Below are positions 1 to 11,927 of a stretch of 64,000 nucleotides of DNA, piece after piece. The stretch is from Prostheceraeus crozeri. Lineage: Eukaryota > Platyhelminthes > Polycladida > Euryleptidae. Position numbers and translations under genes: made by a program. The stretch spans positions 35,264-99,263 of the forward strand of contig CAJQUW010009254.1 of NCBI GenBank assembly GCA_907163375.1, read 5' to 3'. The notes under the pieces are model-generated. The model had not been told where the DNA came from and made no database searches. It worked only from the letters and a program-made list of their open reading frames with translations. The number at the start of each line of letters is the position of its first letter. The first letter of the stretch is position 1.

Positions 1-247
1 TAAATTATCTGGGTTCAAGTGAATTTTGTTAAAATTTGACCCATAAAAACTAAATGTAAAACAGCTAGACTTGAATGAACTTTAAATTCATAGTATGTAC
101 ATGTAATCTATAATCCTGCAATTTCTTCGGATAACTTTTTACGAATAGGACTTAGAAAAACCACGTACTTGTTATTATTACAAAATATGTATTAAATATG
201 AAATTGTGCAATCATACTTCAAAATATATTGAAATGGAATTTAACTA

Positions 248-2118
248 TTATACATGAAAGTCAGTGAAGCAATTTTGTTCACTGGTCAAACACAAGAATA
301 CGTTGCACTTTGTGCATTTCACTCGACCACTTTTGTTACAAAGCTCTCGTTTGCAACGTTGAGCAGATTTCATTTGACAAACTTCTGGCCAATGTTCAAT
401 GCCATCGTAGCGAACATCTTTAGCTGGCAAAACGGCTGGAGTGGTCTTTTTGTTTGGAACTTTCACATAGTTCAAAAGAGATTGAAAAGCCGGTCGATCC
501 CGAAGTCGTGTTGGTTCGCAATTTGCCTTGCATAAAACATCAGCGATTTCTTGTCGGAATGGCAACAAGTCAAGGACATTTCTCTTTCTGACACCTCTTT
601 CAATTTCTCTCCTATATTCCAACCAGCAATTCACAATGCTCAAAGAAAGAAGATGTAATATGACCCTCGTTAGCCATCGCTTAGTTCGCATGGTCATTTG
701 GTAGTATGAAATCAATCGGTCCATAAAGTCTACACCTCCCATATAGTCATTGTAATACTTGACTGCTTCTGGACGTTCAATTTCGATGAATTTCTTTTCT
801 GACTTACTCCAGCGTCGAACTAAATCGACCTCGCCAATTCCAACGAAGGTCGATGCAAGGTTCACAATATTATTATGTTGCCATCTTACAATTCACTTCA
901 TCTGATTTCGAGACCCGACTATCCATTCCCCTTCCTCCACGCCTCATCTCACTTCTTGTACTCATCACAGCTCCAGACATTCGATTGGATTTCAAAACCC
1001 CGAGAGAGTAAAACCCTTTCTTTTTTAATTCAAGTAATAGAGGCACACTAGTGAAATAATTATCAAAAAATACCTTGAAATTTTCGTTCTCAGAGAGATT
1101 TTCAACTAATCGCATGACTATTGACCCTCCTAATCCCAAGTACTTGTAATCTTCACACACACCTGTTCCTTTTCCTTCATAGAATTCGAAGTCCGTCCCT
1201 GGAACGGAATCATTTGTTCGTCGATGCTGTTAAATTCCTCTGGAGGAAGTGACCTACACGCAGTGCGAACTGCATCGGCAACAGGCTGAATCTTCCAATA
1301 GATACTCGTTCTGTCCTCAGGAGCCTCTTCAGCACTAGATGCTGCTAGATTTGCAAAGAGATGAAGAAACCGTTTTTGAGTCATCGCGTCGGCGACTGAA
1401 GGTGCGCGGAACTGTTTTTCCCAATACATTCTCAACCTAGGGAATTTCAAATTGCCCATGTAAATACAAATACCAAAAAAGCGTCTTACTTCTGAAGCAG
1501 TCGCTTTCAACTCAGTACCCATTTTCTTCATATATCGATTATTTGTTTAGTTGGCTAATAACTCGAAAATATCAGGAGTATATCAGGACTATTTTCCTCA
1601 CCTGCACTTATACCTGATGTAAATGACGTATCATGCAACCATGTGCAGTCCGGCTTGGGAAAATCCTTTTTGAGCCAAGTATTTCTCGATCACTTACTTT
1701 TACATGACTCACTTGAAGAACTAGGGATCACATCTACCTGACCGACTTCGTGGTCTTCGTCACTGACATCGGTTTCATGGTTGGGAGGGAGATAATTATC
1801 GTCTATAACACAGTCAAGTTCATCAAAGTCATCTTCATCTAGCTCTATATCAGAATCGTTCGTTATGGCTGCAATCATCTCATCGACGTTGTAGAGCCTC
1901 TTCTTGAGTCGAGTTCGAAGACTGCGAGATTCATGGGCAACATTGAGAACTGTTGACTGCGGCAAGACTTGAGAATTAGATGAAGTTGGTAAATCGTTGA
2001 AATTTGGATCCAATTGATCGTTTTCATTGTTTTCTTGGGAATCTCTATCTGTGATACCAATCAGGACATCTTGAGGAGTGAGTTTGCGTTTCCTACCTGA
2101 AAGAAGACAAACATACAT
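248..2118 (-). pseudogene. piggyBac-type transposase, broken
   Basis: Four consecutive blocks on the minus strand give a piggyBac (DDE_Tnp_1_7) transposase in order: an acidic N-terminal segment (2118..1690), then 1531..1130, 1160..873 and 865..248. The three catalytic aspartates appear to be kept: 'FNSIDEQMIPFQGR' in the second block, 'VFFDNYFTSVPLL' in the third, and 'YNDYMGGVDFMDRL' in the last. The C-terminus carries a Cys-rich finger (C-x4-C, then CTKC and a final Cys/His region) as in PGBD-like proteins. The blocks lie in different frames, and 1531..1690 also contains stops, so at least three frameshifts or nonsense changes break it. Cut-and-paste transposition at TTAA is the family role. 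I did not find both terminal repeats, so element limits are unknown. Confidence 0.88.
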
Positions 2119-2716
2119 AACTAAATCTACATACTATAACAATTTGAATACACAAGGGAACACGAAATTTTTTTTCGAATGCTACTGATAGTTGAATAAC
2201 TGTTTCTGGGTAATTCCACCACGCTGATTTCAAAACTGACGTCCGTTTTTCTCCACGACGTCCAGATTTTTAGATACAGATATTCATAAAATCTGTCATA
2301 ATGCCATATTTTTAATGTATTTTGTCATTTGCTTATTTAATGTTATTCAATAGCCATCAAATGTTTGAAGACCAAAAAGACAAGAACTGTCATATGAAGG
2401 GATACCTTATCAGATACAAAACGTGGAATAAGTTAACCCTCTTCAATTACTATTTTAACCGGTTTGTAATAAGTGTACATTATATATTATTTTCTATCAA
2501 TATGTTTGATGTGTTAGAGATGGAATACCAGTATGCAATTGCTCCTGTTAGAAGTTATAATTAATATTGTACTATTTGTAGTGAGACACAAAAATGGCTT
2601 TTTACAAAAGAACAAAACATGTTTTGTAACATGAGGTCAATCGTACTAGTTCATAGGAAGTATTCGAGTTATAAGGCCTATAGATAGGTAACAAAAATAG
2701 CTCACAATTACTGGTT
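2119..2716. other. non-coding stretch between two transposase pseudogenes
   Basis: AT-rich, with only short chance reading frames and no recognisable terminal repeat. It may contain the 5' flank of the piggyBac copy. Confidence 0.5.
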
Positions 2717-4299
2717 TTACTTTTTGATCATCCAGCAAAAATCTGCTAACATTGAAGGATCATTGCGGCCCCGATAGCGTCTCTCAACAGAGGCAATCAC
2801 TTGGTGAAACCTTTCACCATGCTCATCACTGATTTTTCCCAAGTCATCCGGAAAAAGGAGAGATGACTATGCAGGAAGTGAATTTTTAATGACATATTGA
2901 CCTTTTGAGAATAGAATTTCTCCAACATGTCAGTCACCAACTCGCCGTAATTCGGTGACCGATTCGCTGACAAAAAGTTTTTCACTACCAATACCATAGC
3001 GTCGAGTGCACTTTTAGCACTTTCGTCCAGTGATTCTCTGAATGGTTCATTTTGAATTATCTTCCTCACATCAGGACCGACAAAAATTCCTTCCTTGATT
3101 TTTGCTTCAGATAATTTCGGAAATGCCATTCGCAGGATACACATTGCTTCGCTATTTGGATCAACAGATTTGATAAAGTTCTTGAACAAACCCAACTTTA
3201 TATGTAGTGGCGGGAGAAGAATGTCTTGTGGTTGCACTAGTGGCGCATGCTCGATGCTTTGATGTCCAGCGACCCGTTCACTTCGATCGGGCCAATGACG
3301 TCGAACATAGTGTTCTGCTTTGGCTCTAGAATCCCACAGACACAGGATACACATGTGTTTGGTATATCCCCGACGCATACCAGTTAGAAATCCAATGATT
3401 TTGAGATCACCGCCGCATTTCCATTTGTACTGATTGTATGAAATCAGTTTCAAAATGAGTTCTACTATTTTATAGGACTATTTTGCTACTCCGCTGTATG
3501 CGATTGGTACTGCAGGCAATTTATTTTCAGTGTCTAAGAGTACGGCTTTCACACTACTAGCTTCTACTGCTTTCTAGAATAAACCCACAATGTCACTACA
3601 GTAGACAACATCATGGTCAACGTCGAAGTAATTCAAATATTCCTTCTCACGGGTTCTATAGAAAGTCACATTGACCGTAGGGTGAAGTACCTCATATTTC
3701 CGTAAAAGAATCGCCGTTTTATACGCATCTGCCTTTGATAGACCAAGCTCTCTCACCATTTCGTGTAAATTTTCTTGATTTACTTTATGACAATTGCATG
3801 AAACAGTACGTCGATGACGAGTTTCTCGTGGAGATTGTAATACTTCCTGAATTTCTTCAGCTGATGAATCATCCTCATGTTCAGAGAGTTCGAGGTGGAA
3901 GGATGGTACCGGTGGATCTTCTCCACCTTCGTAAGGTACTGGTAGTATAGCGCTTGGTAGATTAGGATATAATATTCGGTTGGCAGATTTCTTCGTATAT
4001 CCCGCAATTTTAGTCAAACAAAAGTAGCAATCACTGTGGTCTTTTGGCTCACGCCGTGCCATAGGTGTGGAGAAAGGCAGTGACTTTCTTTTTCCTGCCG
4101 ATCAGTGGGAAAGACCACTATTGCATGAGATACAAATCACGTGTGGCGCCCAGTTTTTATCTTGGTCTCCCAGGGACATTTTGAAATAATCTCGGAATCT
4201 AGCTCGTACCAATGGTGTAATTGGCTTTGATTCAAAGGCCCGCTTGCCACAAATGTAACAAAAATTGTTTGGATTGTTAATACAGGATCGACTTGCCAT
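2717..4299 (-). pseudogene. multicopy unnamed family ('DEHGERFHQ' protein), decayed
   Basis: Read on the minus strand, one frame runs from ATG at 4299 with in-frame stops at 4102-4104 (TGA), 3574-3576 (TAG) and near 3480 (TAG). A one-base loss in the A/T run at 2852-2856 then shifts the frame, which continues to a TAA at 2717-2719. The order of recognisable parts is: N-terminal zinc-ribbon-like pairs (CYICGKRAF ... CISC; CYFCL), a 'DVVYCSDIVGLF' block, 'GFLTGMRRGYTKHMCILC', 'ILLPPLHIKLGLFKNF', 'MSLKIHFLHSHLSFF', 'SDEHGERFHQ' and 'DPSMLADFCWMIKK'. From memory this matches a large set of uncharacterised proteins repeated in cnidarian and arthropod genomes. I know of no assigned function. Its copy number elsewhere and its decay suggest a mobile-element protein, which is inference. 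Confidence 0.7.
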
Positions 4300-5778
4300 T
4301 GTGTGCAGTAAGAAAATGTTTCAATCGTAGTACGATCACTCGAGCAACGCATCTATTCTATTGCATGTTGTAGCTTTAAATGTCTGCAAAGAAATTAGGG
4401 AATCACAATCGATCGATCGTAATGCAAGTGACTGCATGCTAGCGTGCGTATGTGTCGCGTGTGACATGTTAACACACGTCACACTAAACTTTCAAAGACC
4501 AGTCGCGCGTTGAAGGTTATGGCAGACAATTATGGGGTTTAGAAGTGTAGGATAGAGATTAAATGTAATCTGTATAAAATATCGCGAAGCGGGCGAGCAG
4601 AATTCGTGAGGACCTGCTTAGCTGGCACACCTTTACCCATCAGGTTTTAGAATATACTTGCACATTAGAATGCACAATATATAGTTTCATATTCTTACTT
4701 GTAAATGTTGCTTAAATGCAGGTATCTATTTTATGAGTAAGTAGTAGGCCCTATTAGTAGTTATAATAGTTTCCTATATCAAAAGTTTTATGAGAATGTT
4801 AGAACATTGAATTTAGAATATTAAGATATTTTATGAAATAACTAGAACACCTATTTGAAATAAACTAATAAACTGAATATTTTAATACACGTATAGACCT
4901 ATTTTCAATAAAATCTTGAATACAAAAATTACAACAATGAACTACTAATACTACTGACAATTGGCAATTAGTGAGCATTTTTCAAACTTACAAGATCCAA
5001 AAGATAGCCATGAAATGCTCTTTCATATGATGCAAGATATATTTAACACAAACATTCAGGTAGCTTGACTAAATGCAAGAAATTTAACTAGATTAACGTG
5101 CAAAATACTTATACAGTAATATATATTTGCTATAAACAATTGCAAATATCCAAGAAACTAGACGTCTAGAGATATTAAAAGTATACATATTCTTGATTCT
5201 TATAGGAAGAGCTATTCAATTATGATAGTCGTAACTCAGTTGTATTTTGAGTGTCACCTAGTGTTATTATAGACCTGTATTCGGAAATGTGAAATAATTA
5301 TCAGCACTATACTATAAAACAAAATATGTTGTCAGCCCAATCTGCAAGATTAGCTATCTCATGCAAAATACAAGTACAGTATGTATTGTCAATCTACATG
5401 TACAAGACGATGGACAAATCTTATGTGGAAATAATTGCTTTAAAACTTACTTACACTAACGATAGGCTATTTACCTACGCGTGCAGTAACTCATCTAATG
5501 CAGCATGGGTTATTATTGAAGACAACGTTTACATATGATCACGCTCTTATATGATAACATTACTCAAATGAAAAATAATTGGTTTTACTAGGTATCGCTA
5601 AAGTAGCAACGATAATTATAGGCCTATTGACTCAGAAATTACCTAAGAAAATTTTAATGGGTCACTGTTGCTCGTACTTTCAAGGAAATGATGTTCCGAA
5701 ACTCAAGAAACAATGATATAAAAATGATAGGTTCAAATAATTGAGATTCATATGTTAAACTAATGAAAGTAGGTATCA
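4300..5778. other. non-coding, AT-rich
   Basis: No convincing gene. Short frames at 5326..5538 look like chance. Nothing repeated was recognised apart from generic AT-rich sequence. Confidence 0.5.
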
Positions 5779-6141
5779 ACGCGCATTGTCGACATATGTC
5801 GACACTCGAAATCAAAAAAATCCTGAAGGTTATATATCAGCTATTTGTATAAATTTTTACATCTGACACTTAGGGCATAAATATTCATATTTGATCACTT
5901 ATGCAACCCCGAAATATCTATGGTACCGGTATATAAATTCATCAATGGACTTGCCATGTTTGGTTGTATTTTCGTCAGAATCAGCATCCATACTTCGAAG
6001 CGGTGCAGAGTCGAAAATGTGATTGAACCCGATAAGACACGACTAGAAGTAGCAGTAAATATCTTCCCTAGCTGACGTCATTATGTTTATTGTTCGCAAG
6101 ATAACTCAGAGTCGTTGTCGACATATGTCGACGTCGCGCGT
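5779..6141. mobile_element. candidate short inverted-repeat element (MITE-like)
   Basis: A 16-bp palindrome GTCGACATATGTCGAC occurs at 5788-5803 and again at 6117-6132. The flanking bases are also inverted: ACGCGC begins at 5779, and its complement GCGCGT ends at 6141. Together they make imperfect terminal inverted repeats of about 27 bp around a non-coding core. No clear target-site duplication was found, so this could be a remnant or a chance pair of palindromes. Confidence 0.4.
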
Positions 6142-6328
6142 GAAGAGGCTATGATTGATTTATGCTGGTCAGGAAAATATGGAAAACAGTGAATTAACTT
6201 AATTCTGTTATAGTATTGCCCTATAGTATACAGTTTCAATTTCCAAAGTTAAATGAAGATATTTCATAGCTTAAAAGAACCTGCCAAAACATGAGAAATC
6301 ATGAAATATCAAAAGGTTTAATATGTTG

Positions 6329-6964
6329 CAGACCTGCCAACTGTCCCGGAAAAGTTAAAATGCTGTCCCGGATTTTGAATTTATAAACCTAAGATGAATT
6401 CTAGATCGTTTAAGAACGCATATTTCAAAAATTTGCGCTGCGCGCGCAATCCTAAGATAAAGAAACATGCATGATGATGAAGTTTGTTGATTTCTTAGTG
6501 GCATTGTGTTTTCACGCTGATGTCTTTTATTAATCATTATGTAGCCCGGATGTATTTCCTTCTATTGAGTTTGAAAAGGTAGTAAGTGTTTTCCAAATTT
6601 GCATTCCAGTTTTTGCGACAAATGCTGTTAATAAGGTGGGATGTATCTTATGATCTTGCTTTCAGACTGATCTTTCTGTTGAAGAGACTTGAGACCATAC
6701 TGTTGACTTGTAAACGTCAATTATGCATAATCATTCTTGCAATATTTGTCAATATATCAATATTTTTGACTGACAGGATGAGTGAGTCATGAATCAGCAC
6801 ACAATGCGATCGTAACAATTGAATGGAGATGACTTAACTTAATGACACCGTTTCTATAAAAAATAATGGAAATTTAGGATTAAAATTAGGATGCGTCCTA
6901 TACGCGGGTAGTTACGGTAATAAAATTTGTCCCGGATTTTCATGTTTTACGGTTGGCAGGTCTG
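6329..6964. mobile_element. non-autonomous DNA transposon, 636 bp
   Basis: Perfect 13-bp terminal inverted repeat CAGACCTGCCAAC at 6329 and its complement ending at 6964. ATGTTG directly precedes and follows the element, and the duplication can be read as 8 bp (ATGTTGCA) if the ends are shifted by two bases. A further GTCCCGGA word lies just inside each end. The ends starting CAG and the 6-8 bp duplication suggest a hAT relative. No transposase is present; the short frames inside are not gene-like. Confidence 0.72.
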
Positions 6965-7561
6965 ATGTTGCAAGTACTCCAAATCCAATAACAAATGTAT
7001 GTGGGGTGCTATATGATCCCGTAGGGCCGCAACGTAAACTATCAGTTAGAGGAGGTTCTGACCTCAGGAAGCAAAGTTCAAGCAATATGTCTAGTCAACA
7101 AGAGCAGATTGCTTTATGCATCAGAATGCCATCTGATCTTTTGACAGAACTTTTATGACTTCAAGTCTAAGCGTATGCAGCAATTTCTGCAAGCCTGAGG
7201 TTGCAAACCTAGTCCCCTTCATGAAACTACCTATTCTTGCAAAACAAGATCAATGCGAATTCGCATTTCAAGTCAACATCCACTATCTTACTCGTACTCT
7301 AACGCCGCAATATGTCATTTGAAATGTGCCTAGATTGTAGTTGTAAGGGATTGCAGACCTTAATAATCTCAGAAAAATGAAGAAACATTAATTTATAAAG
7401 CGCATTCTTTGATATTCAAAAGGAAAACAGTTTTTTCACTCCCAGTTCTATTTTTGACGCAGGAAATGACAATATAAAAGGATACGACCACAATATAATC
7501 GCTACACAGTAGCTTGATCACGGTGAAGTAAACAAAGCCTGAATACTGCAAACTTGAATAC
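6965..7561. other. non-coding stretch
   Basis: No gene or repeat recognised between the small transposon and the RT-like fragment. Confidence 0.45.
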
Positions 7562-7993
7562 TTGAATAACTGCAATGATGATATCGCATTCCTTCCTGGA
7601 ATTCGTAACTACAAACATTTTGATAAGATCCTTCCTGAAATCTGCCCGATAGATCTCTTAGCTAGCAGAAGCGGAGATAACAACAAATTCGTTTATTATT
7701 TGGATGTTAAAATCAGGATCGAAAATGGTGGCCAATACACCACAGTGGTTTACTATAAGGTTGATGAGTTCAGCTTCCCAGTGGTGCTGTATGCTTTCCC
7801 AGAGAGTAATATGCCTTTGAACACTGGCTTAAACATCTTTGCTGCCCAACTCATCAGGTTCGCCAGGATTTCATCTGATGCTTCCGCCTTCACATCAAGA
7901 GCTAAGGGCATTTTCGATATCTTCAAAGGAAGGGGCTATAAGGTTAATCTGCTAGTTAATTCTTGCATAAAGTCCGAAACATTGCTTCATTAG
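7562..7993 (+). pseudogene. reverse-transcriptase-derived fragment
   Basis: A 143-residue open frame contains 'FVYYLDVKIRIENGG', 'YYKVDEFSFPVVLYAFPES', 'IFAAQLIRFARISSD' and 'FDIFKGRGYKVNLLV'. This pattern (L-D-x-x-I, then a K-x-D-F-x-F-x-V segment, then QLIRFARI and a short helix) is typical of the region after the RT active site in a class of animal retroelements, most likely Penelope-like or related. That assignment is from memory. No YxDD box, endonuclease or start context is present, so it is a 5'-truncated remnant. The next 1.8 kb does not continue it. Confidence 0.5.
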
Positions 7994-9775
7994 TTCTTAG
8001 ATTGTAAAAATAAGATCGTTTATAAGTGTTCATTTATTTCCCTTCACGTCTTAAGTTGAGTCGGCTAGCCTTCATTCGTATTTCAGTCCCTACTCTGTAC
8101 TGGAGTAGGTTACTCTATGTAGTTAGTATTAATTACTAAATAAGTTAGTTTTAATTACCTAATTATTTTCAGGATTCTCCACTAGGGTAGTTCTTTAACT
8201 TTGGTATCTTCCGCTTCCTGGATCCTTCGAATTTTTTTGACCGTGTCGTGTCTTAATTCGATTTTATGCAATTAATCATATGGTGACTACTTATTATTTT
8301 TAAGTGGTATGATTATGTGCTACCCTTATTTTTGATTGAAGTAGAGGAGAATGTTAGATCATCAAATCTGCCGTTTAAAGGCAAAACGACGCACCGTTTA
8401 TACTCGACTATAAGTCGAGTTTTTTTACTCAAAATTCATTCCAAAAGTAGGGGTCTCTACTTATAGGCGGGTCCCATTAAATTTATAGCATTTTTCTTAT
8501 GTTACCGCAGTTACTGAATTGTGCTTTCGCTATTATGGACTGTGCTAAGAATATACGGTATATCGTATATACGGTATTTCGAAATGTTTCAGAAAACTGA
8601 AGTCAAAGTTAAGTTTGATATTTCATCATTCTACGTCAGCTTTTAAAATCTCTAAATTTTGATCTTTCAATTAAACAGCAGAACAACATATTTCGAAATA
8701 CGCTAGCGCCATGAGACATTCTTCAAAGGCAAAACAACGTGTTTAGAGAAGAAACAAATTGATACGGACCTCGACTATTCAGCCGCATTGATATTTCGAA
8801 ATACTACGCTCATTAGGACTATTAGAAAGTCAAGTATCACAACTCAGCCCTGGCATTTCTAATCGTATTGACGCATTGAATTGCGCGGACTGTATCGCTA
8901 TAGTACCGGTATCGATATTAGACTTAAGTATGATAGGTATTGACCATCATTCATCATAAACATGTTCGCACGGAATAATAAGATTTAGGTATTTGCTTAG
9001 GTACTTGATTTTAACATTATTTTATCAATTTTGATGTTTATTTTATGTAGGGCCTACAGTTATAGATAGACCCAGAGATATATGTAGGGTTTTATTTGCT
9101 AGCTGTAGTCATAATAGAAACGGATTCGAAGGCGAAGTTTAAGCCAAAGCTGCAATGTTACATTCTATTATATATAACATTATCTTCTAATATATTCTAT
9201 AATCACCCAATATTTCGGCTGTCACAACCAGCTTCAGGGGAGCAAAGGTTTATAATATATTCGTTCGGTTGAATTTCAAAATTTCTAAAAAGTCATATTT
9301 GGAAGCACAAGTAAGGATCATATCATTGTAAAGGCGGTTCCCACCGCAGCCGCCAGCAGTCATGATAGCTCAAATCCAATTAAAAATTCTTTTAATATTT
9401 CCATTAGGCATACTGAAGCATAACAATTTCACATTGTCAACATGATAAGAAATGAATTTCTAGTAAATGAAACTTCATTGTTTTAGCCTTTTAATTTCAA
9501 ACAACATTTGCGCGTCTAATCTTCATCTGCAGCACACACGGTAAATAATCCCGTTGTCTTTCGTAAAATAGGAACCACATTTGATGACATCAAAATCACA
9601 TCTTTTTCTTGATAAATGAATTGTACGTGTACGTCATTACAACTATCAAACGTTTTCTAAAAGTAGAGAGCTTACTACGATATATAAGGCGAAGTTGTGG
9701 AACGTTAACGTGGAATTATAAGATTCATGACAGGTTCATTCAACATTACGAGTACAAGAACGAATTCAACAAGTG
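7994..9775. other. non-coding stretch with scattered repeat words
   Basis: No gene seen. At 8402-8420 a short hairpin (ACTCGAC, 5-nt gap, GTCGAGT) is followed by a T run. Words such as 'GGCAAAACGACG' (8381), 'TTTCGAAATACG' and 'GGCAAAACAACG' (8730s) resemble parts of the degenerate repeat near 23.9-24.3 kb, suggesting a shared old repeat family. Confidence 0.4.
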
Positions 9776-10400
9776 CTAATAAAAAGTTAAGAAATCTTGC
9801 TCCCTCACGTTCATGAGATCATTGACATCTGATACATTCAAAGTCTCATAAAATCTTTGCCGATTTGATGGCATGTGTTTCGCAAGATTGAGAAGATCCA
9901 CTTTTATGACTTTATACCACGCCTCTGACTTTCTTTTTGAACACCCTCCAAAGAAAATATTTCTTGAGGAAATATTTTTTGAAAATCGCATGCTCTTGAA
10001 ATGGTTCATCAAAATTTCGTTTGATGAAATCTTCAAATGACCCTTTCCTGACTTGAGCAATACAAGTATCTGACAATCCAGGTAATTTTTCTACGGTATC
10101 GGACACTTCGAATGTCCAAAAATCATTGTAAAAGATTGTATGTAGAATTCATTATCAAGTCTGCCAAATCGTCGAAATCAAATAGATCTTTGGATCTCCT
10201 AAGTGTTTCCGACATAATTGCATGAACACAACTTCGAAGTATTTTATAGAAATTGTTCTCGCAAAAACACGAATGTCATTCATTATGCGAACCAGAACAC
10301 TAAAAAGTAATTTGTTCTTACTCTGCGAATTGCAGTTGTCTGCATATAAGATAATATCCAAAAATCTCGACAGAATTTCAGAACAAATTGCGCATATCAT
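9776..10400 (-). pseudogene. unnamed transposase-like family ('ADNC' protein), fragment
   Basis: The minus strand gives 'ILYADNCNSQSKNKLLF', 'TISIKYFEVVFMQ', then in another frame 'SKDLFDFDDLADLIMN', then 'VRKGSFEDFIKRNFDEPF' and 'HMPSNRQRFYETL'. The order matches, from memory, a repeated family of uncharacterised animal proteins with a W/Y-x-D-N-C block, a 'KYFEPGH'-like block, a 'YDFDDF' block and a C-terminal 'HMPxxRxxFW' block. The aspartate of the first block could be catalytic (RNase-H-like fold), but this is inference. At least two frameshifts and no N-terminal half. Confidence 0.55.
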
Positions 10401-10782
10401 TTTCCCAAGTCTATAATTCCAATTTATACCCTACATCTCATAGCGCGTGTGAAACTATGAAGCTTCACTGCATAGAGTAATTTTCTTTATTTTTCACCGT
10501 GCCTATAATGTAGATATCCTGTCACTTTATTTTACCTGTAAAGCAGATTACTGCACGGGCGTGCAGTAATATTTTCATTATTGCACTGTTTGAATTGTAG
10601 ATTTCTATATAGATATATGCGATTGAATTATACAAAACCCGCTTATTATTTCAGCTTAATAGGTGAGTATCATTCATCACTTGAATTGAAAATGAAAATG
10701 AACAATTTTATCTAAATGGTAGCTTTTTATTTCTAAAAGGACCAACATTTAAAAGCACCCAAAACCTTCAGGTAACGTACTT
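10401..10782. other. non-coding stretch
   Basis: Nothing recognised between two minus-strand pseudogenes. Confidence 0.4.
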
Positions 10783-11605
10783 TTATATGTTTATGATGAG
10801 ATTTGAACAGTTATTAAATACAACACGCTGAGATTCGTTTTCTACTTCTTTCTCCTTCTTACTTTCGATTGTCAGAGAATTGGAAATATCAAGCTTATTT
10901 CTTTTACTTTGGTCAAAATAACCTTCCGCAACCGTGTCGCTTTTCCAACGGAATTGTCTTTTCAGTGTTGTCATCGAGGCTCCTGAGTCTGCCAATGCTG
11001 TTGCAGACGACCTGCGAACCGTGCAATGAGTATTGGAACAGAACCAATCATATTTCGACCCATAGGTTGACCTGAATACCGTTTACTCTTGGCATTGTAA
11101 TTTTGAAAAAGTCTGCCTTTTTTTGTTAGACACTGAATTATAATACAGACGTATTATTTTGTATGAACAAAATTCATTTTGCAGTTTTGGTATGGAAAAG
11201 TAAAAATTTGACTTTCCTTTTGGATCAGTCTTTGACTGCATGACAAATATCTCCACGGAATCTTGTCCGAAAATTACATTCTCAAGCGATAAGGCAGTCA
11301 ATTCTGCGACGCGAAGTCCATCATAGTATCCAATAATCGCTACAGCTTTTCTCACCAAAACTTTGAGTTCGTCATCAGGAGCAGGTTTCGAAAAGCGTAA
11401 AAAGTTGCTCCTTTGATAAAATTGCTGATTTGTTGTAAACCCCAACTAATTTGCATTGAAAAATCTTGTTCTTCATTTCCTGCGGCATGTCCATTGCAGT
11501 TACGTTTCGATATTTTGTCAAGCCAACACAAGGAAGAGCTAAATTATTGCAGTCGCAATCAAAGTGTAAATGTAAACTGAAGTTGCTATGAAAATATAGA
11601 TTCAT
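10783..11605 (-). pseudogene. Crypton-like tyrosine recombinase, broken
   Basis: Minus-strand blocks give a tyrosine recombinase related to Crypton/KIAA1958-type proteins. In order: 'NKSAILSKEQLFTLFETCS' (11605..11375 frame), 'GYYDGLRVAELTAL' with the catalytic Arg of the R-x-x-E-L motif, 'QSKTD' with a candidate catalytic Lys, a 'GRNMIGSVPILIARF' segment, 'RRSSATALADSGASMTTLK', and 'RWKSDTVAEGYFDQS' with the expected nucleophile Tyr. Frameshifts lie near 11400 and 11000, and the HxxR region seems shortened. The family integrates by site-specific strand exchange instead of DDE chemistry. It has no relation in frame to the neighbouring 'ADNC' fragment. Confidence 0.78.
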
Positions 11606-11927
11606 AATAGTTATATGTGAATCAGATCATCTTCGTGATATTACACCATTTACAACTCAAGTTCATTCAATCAGAAGACAAGTTCGTCCACAAAACTTTG
11701 GAGTTCAATTGGTATCTTCAAATGATTTTAAATTTCTCATTATAGGTGCTTCATAGCTATGCACTTGTAATCGCCAATTTTGAATGCGATATTTTCAAAA
11801 ATTCAAAAGTTAAACTTTGTGACAGCACCTGTTTCATAGAAATATATCTCAAGTCTGTCATAAACATTAGCGCTGATAACTGTAAAAGACGAATCATGGA
11901 CTTTGAAAGTGAAGTAACCGGAGTAAT

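Noticed and set aside
2322-2564. 80-residue + frame
   Set aside because: AT-rich composition, Tyr/Phe/Asn-biased, no motif; likely chance.
5326-5538. Possible small gene in the 4.3-5.8 kb stretch
   Set aside because: Short, no motif, and composition like the surrounding non-coding DNA.
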